Assembly: GCA_008638375.1 (NCBI GenBank)
Contig: CM018046.1
Coordinates: 1,226,501-1,290,500, forward strand
Reading direction: 5' to 3'
DNA length: 64,000 nt
Source of the DNA: Nyssa sinensis
Lineage: Eukaryota; Streptophyta; Magnoliopsida; Cornales; Nyssaceae
Every line of letters begins with the position of its first letter. Position 1 is the first letter of the stretch. The position numbers and the translations under genes were made by a program. A model generated the notes under the pieces. The model was not told the origin of the DNA. It searched no databases and was given only the letters and a program-made list of their open reading frames with translations. Of the stretch, positions 58,601 through 64,000 are shown in pieces.

Positions 58601-58927
58601 TCCTATCAAGTTCTTTTGTTGACCTTAAATTTCCTTTGGAGTTGATTGCCCTCTTTTTCCTTTCCTATCAAGTTCTTTTTTTTGACATCTCAGTGATTTC
58701 ATACGCTCATCTTAACAAATGGAGCAAGGTTGGTTCAAAGGGCTTAGTCCCCCGTTTGATCATTTCCCAATATCAATCTCATTTTGTTTTTGTCTGCAGT
58801 TTATCTTCTCCACTGCCATTGATGGGAAAATTAAAGCGTGGCTTTATGATTGCTTGGGATCAAGGGTAGATTATGATGCCCCTGGACATTGGTGCACCAC
58901 AATGTCATATAGTGCTGATGGAACCAG
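55269..58927 (+). CDS. TPR3-like: TOPLESS-related transcriptional co-repressor, 5' half (TPR3-like)
   Basis: Fourteen exons join in phase: 55269-55348, 55799-55978, 56069-56182, 56267-56425, 56625-56802, 56889-57015, 57176-57285, 57422-57560, 57739-57848, 57963-58032, 58141-58214, 58295-58390, 58466-58561 and 58800-58927. They give 553 codons without a stop, about half of the usual 1,100-1,150. It opens MSSLSRELVFLILQFLDEEK: LisH (about 4-36), CTLH (about 34-92) and the EAR-motif-binding region with FKEITQLLTLDNFR. A proline-rich linker (about 210-340) follows, then WD40 repeats (MSMDFHPQQQTVLLVGTNVGD, VNDIAFAHPNKQLC, GHEAPVYSV). SMPLQ, the ISVNRCIWGPDG block and VAGRRQ point to the TPR2/3/4 side of the family. 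The protein works in the nucleus, where EAR-motif factors recruit it with histone deacetylases. The last donor, AG|GTCCTA, is weak and the next exon lies beyond the window. Confidence 0.93.
55655..55710. repeat. (TC)n-(TA)n microsatellite in TPR intron 1
   Basis: A (TC)n run of about 20 units is followed by ATATATATATAC, ending about 90 bp before exon 2. A polypyrimidine tract of this length near an acceptor could vary splicing between alleles. Confidence 0.9.
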
Positions 58928-59627
58928 GTCCTACTTGCCCTAGAATGCAGTGCTGGTTAATGGATTTTAATGAGTTGCCACTGTCTTCTTTTTCAATTGA
59001 AATCTAGTGTTGGTTCATCAATTATAAGCCGACACCTCTTTCCTTATTATTACTTGTTATTTTTTTCATTTTATTATCATTATTGGGGTAAATCCCCCTT
59101 TTACCTTCCATCGGTGGTTTCTTATAACAGGTGTTTTGTGTGTTCATTCTGAAATTATTATTACTAATTGCCCTCTGCTTCTCAAAGCAGATGGATATGT
59201 TTTTAGGCCTCTATCCATTATGTAGGGCATGTTACCATCTTTTGTTAGTTTATTATGTTCTTTTTCACAAGTACGAGTCACGCCTGCTTCTCATCTGGTA
59301 CTTGAATCATTGCACCTCCTTCTTAGGGAATGACAAGAGATACTTCTCAAGCAAAAAAGCTAGCACAAGTAAAAGATTAGAGCAGTTGCTTATTGTCATG
59401 TCAACAAATATTTAATCTAGATCCACCTCTTTCTTTATCAAATATAGCTCTTGGAAACCTCAGTTTTTAGACAATATCAGGAAAGGGGAAGGTTTCAAAA
59501 GACAGATCAATGCAATGTGTTACTATAAACCAAGCATTCAGAATGAGGAAACAAGTGATTTTTGACACAGGAAACTAACAAGAAGATGGGACAAATTTTA
59601 TGAATGAAATGAGTGAGATTTTTTTTC

Positions 59628-59653
59628 GGGGGGGATTTTGGGGGGGGGGGGGG
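59628..59653 (+). other. G-run pair with quadruplex potential
   Basis: Seven G at about 59628-59634 and fourteen G at about 59640-59653 are separated by ATTTT. The run sits on the sense strand of the TPR intron. Long G runs are also error-prone in sequencing. Confidence 0.7.
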
Positions 59654-59942
59654 TGTAAATAACGATTTACCTGAAAAAAAGTGGTTAAAAGCCATTTTAT
59701 ATGAATGGAGGGAAGTTAAAAACTTAACAAAAGAAAGGACCTCCCTGGATGCTGTGGAGCATTCCCTACCCACTAAAAAAGAAAGGAAAAAAAAGGAAGA
59801 GGGGAAGCAGAACTTTCCAAAATAATACTTGTCAAAAAGAAAACAGCTCAAAAGCTGCTTTGGCAATTATCCATGGGACAAGAAGTGAGCATGGAAGCCC
59901 ATTGATGCCACACCATTTTAGAATGTAAAAACAAGCGATCCA

Positions 59943-60014
59943 AAGAGGGCTAGCCTTGTGCACGAGGCTCTGGCCACTACGGGGTTTGGAGAGGGTTAGA
60001 TGAACACTTTCCGA
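59943..60014 (+). mobile_element. short SINE-like retroposon with 16-bp target duplication
   Basis: The 72-bp insert contains TTGTGCACGAGGCTCTGGCC and ACTACGGGGTTTGGAGAGGG, a phrase seen in dispersed plant SINE-type repeats. AAAAACAAGCGATCCA flanks it exactly on both sides (59927-59942, 60015-60030). A long perfect A-rich duplication is typical of LINE-machinery retroposition. The insert is too short for a full SINE, so it is truncated. Confidence 0.7.
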
Positions 60015-60120
60015 AAAAACAAGCGATCCACTAGAATAGAAATTTTATATAGATAGCATGATCTCTGTTGTAGGAAAGGTTATCTTAGGTTTTTAAATGC
60101 CTCCTCCAAAGGTAAAAATA

Positions 60121-60975
60121 TTTTTTTTGATGAAATAGAATATTGTATTGAACAAATAAACCGGCTAGGCTCTGTACACGGTGTGCATGCATCAACCTTA
60201 CATGCTTCAAATGACAACTACATCTATCCAAGAAATCTGAGAAGTGAATTTCAATGAAATATGGTTTAAGAGAGACATCATTTAGCGTTAACAGTGGCAG
60301 ATCTTAGTTTTCAGAAATTCTTCCATTCTTTTCATTTGACACAGACCAAAGGAGGCAAAGGGGTGCCATCTTCATATTCACCAAACACCGTGTAACAAAA
60401 AGATCCAACAGCTCCTTAGCCATCAAAAAGTGAAGAAGGTGATTCATGAATGCTTCTTTCATTTTTATTTTAAGCCGTGTTCCAAAGAATGAAGAAAACT
60501 TTAGAAAGGCCACTAGAACCTCCATTCTTTTTGTTGGGAACCCTACCTTGAAGATTCTGTTTTGATTATAAAGATTGCATAGAGAATGATGGTCCCCCAC
60601 TCTCTTGTCCACAAAATTACATCCACTCCTCCCTGAACCCTTAATGTCGTATAACTTCTCAACAGTTACCAGACTTCTTCAAGCTCCCATCTTGGAAAGT
60701 TCTTGTGAAAGTGGAATTCCAATGCAGCCCCTCCTCAAACCACATAATCCCCCACGCATGCCCCTTCAATCATTGCTTGAGAAAACAAACTTGTAGATAC
60801 CTCCTTGAGATGCCCATTCCAATGCCAAACATCCTCTGATTCCAAACCCATGGCCTTTTGAAAATTCCCCAAGCCTCTCCTAATGGACTTCCACAACTCC
60901 GGTTATTAACTACATCTTGCCCCTTTTGGAAACGCATCTCCATCTTCATTTGCACACTTCCTCCATAAACTTCTT
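60121..60975 (-). mobile_element. LINE fragment 1 (3' end), minus strand
   Basis: The T-run at 60121 would be the poly(A) tail of an element read on the minus strand. Translation of that strand is broken but contains APLCLLWSVSNEKNGR near 60310-60360. This matches the PLCLLWCVWKERNTR block of LINE fragment 2, which belongs to the C-terminal region of plant LINE reverse transcriptases. Only about 0.85 kb remains. Confidence 0.6.
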
Positions 60976-61272
60976 GTTAGAGAATATAATAAATAAAGTT
61001 ACACCCTCTCTAGCAACTTAAGCTTTTAGATGAGTTGGTAACTTCACATGGTATTAGAACTAGGTTATGAGAGGTCTTGAGTTCAAGTATCTCTATTTGC
61101 ATTTATTCTCCTTTTGCATTTGCACTCTCTTCTCCTATGCATTCGTCCAGTGGCTTCATTGTCTTTTGCGTGTGAGTCCGTGGTCGCACGTGATGAGAAG
61201 TGTTAAGAGCTTGATATATATTATTGACCCATTCTCTAATAGCTTAATCTTTTGGAGCAATTGGTGATATAA
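60976..61272 (+). mobile_element. TRIM-like miniature LTR retrotransposon
   Basis: The left repeat TGTTAGAGAATATAATAAAT...GCTTTTAGATGAGTTGGTAA (about 60976-61044) is echoed at 61200-61272 (TGTTAAGAGCTTGATATATA...TCTTTTGGAGCAATTGGTGA). Directly after the left repeat lies TGGTATTAGAACTAGGTTAT, close to the TGGTATCAGAGC initiator-tRNA-Met primer site. A purine stretch, GTGATGAGAAG, stands before the right repeat. With both repeats, primer site and polypurine tract in about 300 bp and no coding region, this fits a TRIM. Confidence 0.65.
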
Positions 61273-63494
61273 CTCTTCTCTTTCCCCAAAACAAATCTCC
61301 AAAGTTATTTACACAGTAGCACTAGATTCATGACTACAAAGAACTGATTCCAAGACCTCCTACCTCCTTAGGCAGACAAAATGGCTTTCCTATCCTTTGT
61401 ATCTTTTCTAGTTTTCCAGTTAATGATGTTAGGAATTATCTGTTGCAACTAGACTTTGGCAGGACATGCTCTGGATCATAAGCTGCCCTCCCCCAGGGAT
61501 ACATCTATTTCAACCACTCAGCCCCTTTGCCATCATTTCTAGACCACCTGTCCAGACTGCCTTGGCTTTAGAGGTTGTACCAAAAGCAATCCAAGACTGT
61601 CCTATCTTTCATTAAATTTTACATGATGCTTACTTTCTTGGAAATCCTATGCAGCAAGGAACTAGAGGTTCTAATGACTGCTGGTAATATGGTAGCTGAC
61701 CCTAAGTAGCAGAAATTAAGGCTTGCCGTGTTGAGTTGAGTTGCTGATATATGATTCTCGCTTTCACCAAAACAACTGGAACCAGTTATGCTATCAAAGC
61801 AGAAATTTTGGCATTCATTATTTTTTGGTAGAAGTCAAACTATAACCGTGATCTAGTATGATTGGGAATTTGATGCAGGAGCAACAAGAAGAGGAAAACA
61901 ATTCCCTGACCATTGATGCGTCAGTAGTTTTTTGTTTAGGGATATTGAATTACTTTTTACACATTAGGGTTGTTTGCTTAGCTATAGGTCTTTTATTTCT
62001 CATTAAATTTGCTGAATCATTCTAAGATTGTAAAACATTCTGTTTACTGGAAATTCATGATTTTTAGAAGTACCTATTTTTTTTAAAGTTGTTACTTCTA
62101 TTATATTGACCTGTTTTTGGAATTTCACTTTCGAAGCATTGGGCTAAAAAGTGCCTGCTAGTACCTGCTTCCGTAGTAGGTGTATTGATTTTTTGAGTTA
62201 TATTAGGATATAGGAGTGCTTTTTATTCTAGATTCCAACCTATTACCTGTTTAGGATCTTTTTGTTTTGCTGGAATCTCTCTCATATGGTTACTATATTG
62301 AGTGAAGGTCCTTTTTAGAAGGTTTATGGACAAGTGTCTAGGTTTTTTTGGCACCTATAAATAACTCCCTGTAGAATAAGTTTAGTGACTGAACACCACC
62401 ACCACTGCCGGCGGCGGCAATACTTGGGCATGGGGCATTGGTTTTTTATTGATAAGAGTTGACATGAACTCTTCTTTTGGTTTTTCTCAATCAAGCCCTC
62501 ATGGGTTAGGGTACTTTTCTCTCACTTCTTTTTTGGGTTAGAATTTCTTTTGCTACAAAACTGTTCACTGCCTCTTTAATTACCAAAACTTGAATAGAAG
62601 GCTTGAAATCCATTGTTCCACATCCCCAACCTTATTCCCCCTATTGAATTGCTTCTTCCACCACTTTTTGCTCATAATTAAGCCTTATAAGAAAGAACTT
62701 TAGTATGACCTGCATCTGCACCCGAAGTGATTGACATTATTATGTTCTTTCTTGTCAGGGGTGGTTGACGATTTGTTTTCTATTTGGCATATTTTTTTTG
62801 TATTGTAGGGTTTGGGACTTTGGTCAAAAGATTGGTACCCACCCTTGAGCCTTTCTGAGGTCTTTCCTGTCCACCTTGGGGATTTTTGGGGATCCCTTTA
62901 TTTGTCAGGAGTCGTGGAGACTTACTTTTTGGTTGTTTGACTGTTATTTTTTCATATGTCCTTGTTGAAAGATTTTCGTTCCTCCTTGCATCTTTATCCT
63001 TGCTTCTAAGTAAATATTTGATTCATTAACCAAAATAGAAAATAAAACATTATAAAATACCAAATTCAACAAATTAACTCTGTTTGATCCTTCCCATAGC
63101 TGGTTCCAAATTCAAGAGGAAGAGCAAAAGGGTTGTGCCATGTAGAAGCCAAGTGGAAAACTTACAGTCGCATCTTATTAACATGAATCTTTCAATTCAC
63201 TACCAATATGCAATATGGCTGTTGATACAGCTGAACGGAAGAATTAAGACTTCGTTGAGTTGAGTACCATATTTGACGAATAAATTTTGGAATAAATTTG
63301 GGCAAACATTTTTACTTAAAAAAAGGAAGCTTAATATGGAGAAGAAATTCAACAGAATTTTGTGGTGCTGTGTGTGTTTAAGGCTTGCACGGTTATGACC
63401 TATGTGGTAGGATTTGGAAACTCTTCCTATTTGCCACAATTATTATATTTTGATTAACAATATTGAATATATATATATATATTTATATATTAAT

Positions 63495-64000
63495 AGGTAA
63501 GGATAAAATGTATTAACAAACCGCCTGACGGTGGCTAGCCCATATATACAAAAGGGAATCCGTTACAAAATTAAATGTGGATTTCTCCCCAAAAAATCAA
63601 CAAGAGAACCTACCATGGTAGGGCATTCCTTTTTAGGGGATTCTCAAGTCCCTCAAATATCCTTGTATTTCTTTCCTTCCAAACGCACCAAAGAAGACAC
63701 AAAGGTATCATTCTCCAAGCACTTCTCTTATCTTTCCTTATCTTACATCCATCCCAGCTCAGAAACAAACCTTTAACCGAAGCTGCCTTTGTCCATTTAT
63801 AAGTAAAAAATTGCAGAGACAAGGCTCCACATTTCTGTGGCTAAGTCGCAATGAAGGAGGTGGTTTGCAGTCTCCACTTCTTACACACATAACATCTGCT
63901 AGCTAACTCAATGCCTTTCCCATGCAGATTATCTGCTGTTAGGATTGCCTCACAAATAGCAGTCCAAGCATAAAAGGAAACTTTGGAAGGAACTCTAACT
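63495..64000 (-). mobile_element. LINE fragment 2 (3' end), minus strand, continues past the window
   Basis: The minus strand encodes WTKAASVKGLFLSWDG and, after it, MIPLCLLWCVWKERNTRIFE (63610-63822). This is the segment following the zinc-binding region of plant LINE reverse transcriptases. On the plus strand, GTAAGGATAAAATGTATTAA at 63498 marks the element's 3' end. Upstream frames on the minus strand continue to the edge. Confidence 0.75.

Larger units (their letters stand above)
58928..64000 (+). other. intron 14 of the TOPLESS-related gene, over 5 kb, running out of the window
   Basis: No sequence resembling the expected next block (a WD40 segment beginning LFSCGTSK) was seen up to the right edge. 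The intron holds a SINE-like piece, two LINE fragments and a TRIM-like element, listed separately. The stretches 58930-59600, 61280-63470 and the gaps between contain nothing else I can name. Confidence 0.7.

Noticed and set aside
59507..59866. 119-codon minus-strand frame in the TPR intron
   Set aside because: It depends on reading through the long G run as proline/glycine codons. It lies in an intron with no splice support.

Overview
This is nuclear DNA from a flowering plant, probably a woody eudicot. It is AT-rich, its genes carry many short GT-AG introns, and its intergenic space is full of microsatellites and small transposable elements. The recognisable genes are plant-specific families: S-domain (G-type lectin) receptor kinases, an S1-family secreted protein and a TOPLESS-related co-repressor. 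The species cannot be named from the sequence.

Layout. From 1.7 to 38 kb lies a cluster of five S-domain receptor-kinase copies. Four (called A, B, D, E here) are on the minus strand and share a seven-exon structure. The fifth (C, plus strand) is a more distant relative. A, B and C are broken by several frameshifts. D carries a single 1-bp insertion directly after the transmembrane segment. E (34349-37976) is open throughout and predicts a complete receptor kinase of 798 residues. D and E sit in a segmental duplication (about 13.52-20.25 kb and 33.12-40.89 kb) with near-identical introns and flanks, yet one patch of the extracellular domain differs sharply. In that patch D resembles B and E resembles A.

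Between D and E lie gene C, a tandem array that may consist of Helitron ends, and a Ty3/gypsy gag-protease remnant. From 39 to 54 kb the window is mostly repeats. They include a nested hAT element with an 8-bp target duplication, a Mutator-like MITE with a paralogous empty site, long fold-back elements, LTR-like repeats and a 200-bp tandem duplication. One intact single-exon gene for an S1-family (self-incompatibility protein homologue) secreted protein lies here at 44399-44953.

From 54.3 kb to the right edge is the 5' half of a TOPLESS-related gene on the plus strand: TATA box, probable 5'UTR intron, and fourteen coding exons giving 553 codons, all in phase. The next coding exon is not in the window, so the last intron exceeds 5 kb. 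It has collected a SINE-like insertion, two LINE fragments and a TRIM-like element.

How the genes work together. The receptor kinases would act at the plasma membrane, sensing an unknown extracellular ligand. The S1 protein would be secreted. The TOPLESS-related protein would repress transcription in the nucleus when recruited by EAR-motif factors. Nothing in the sequence links the three functionally.
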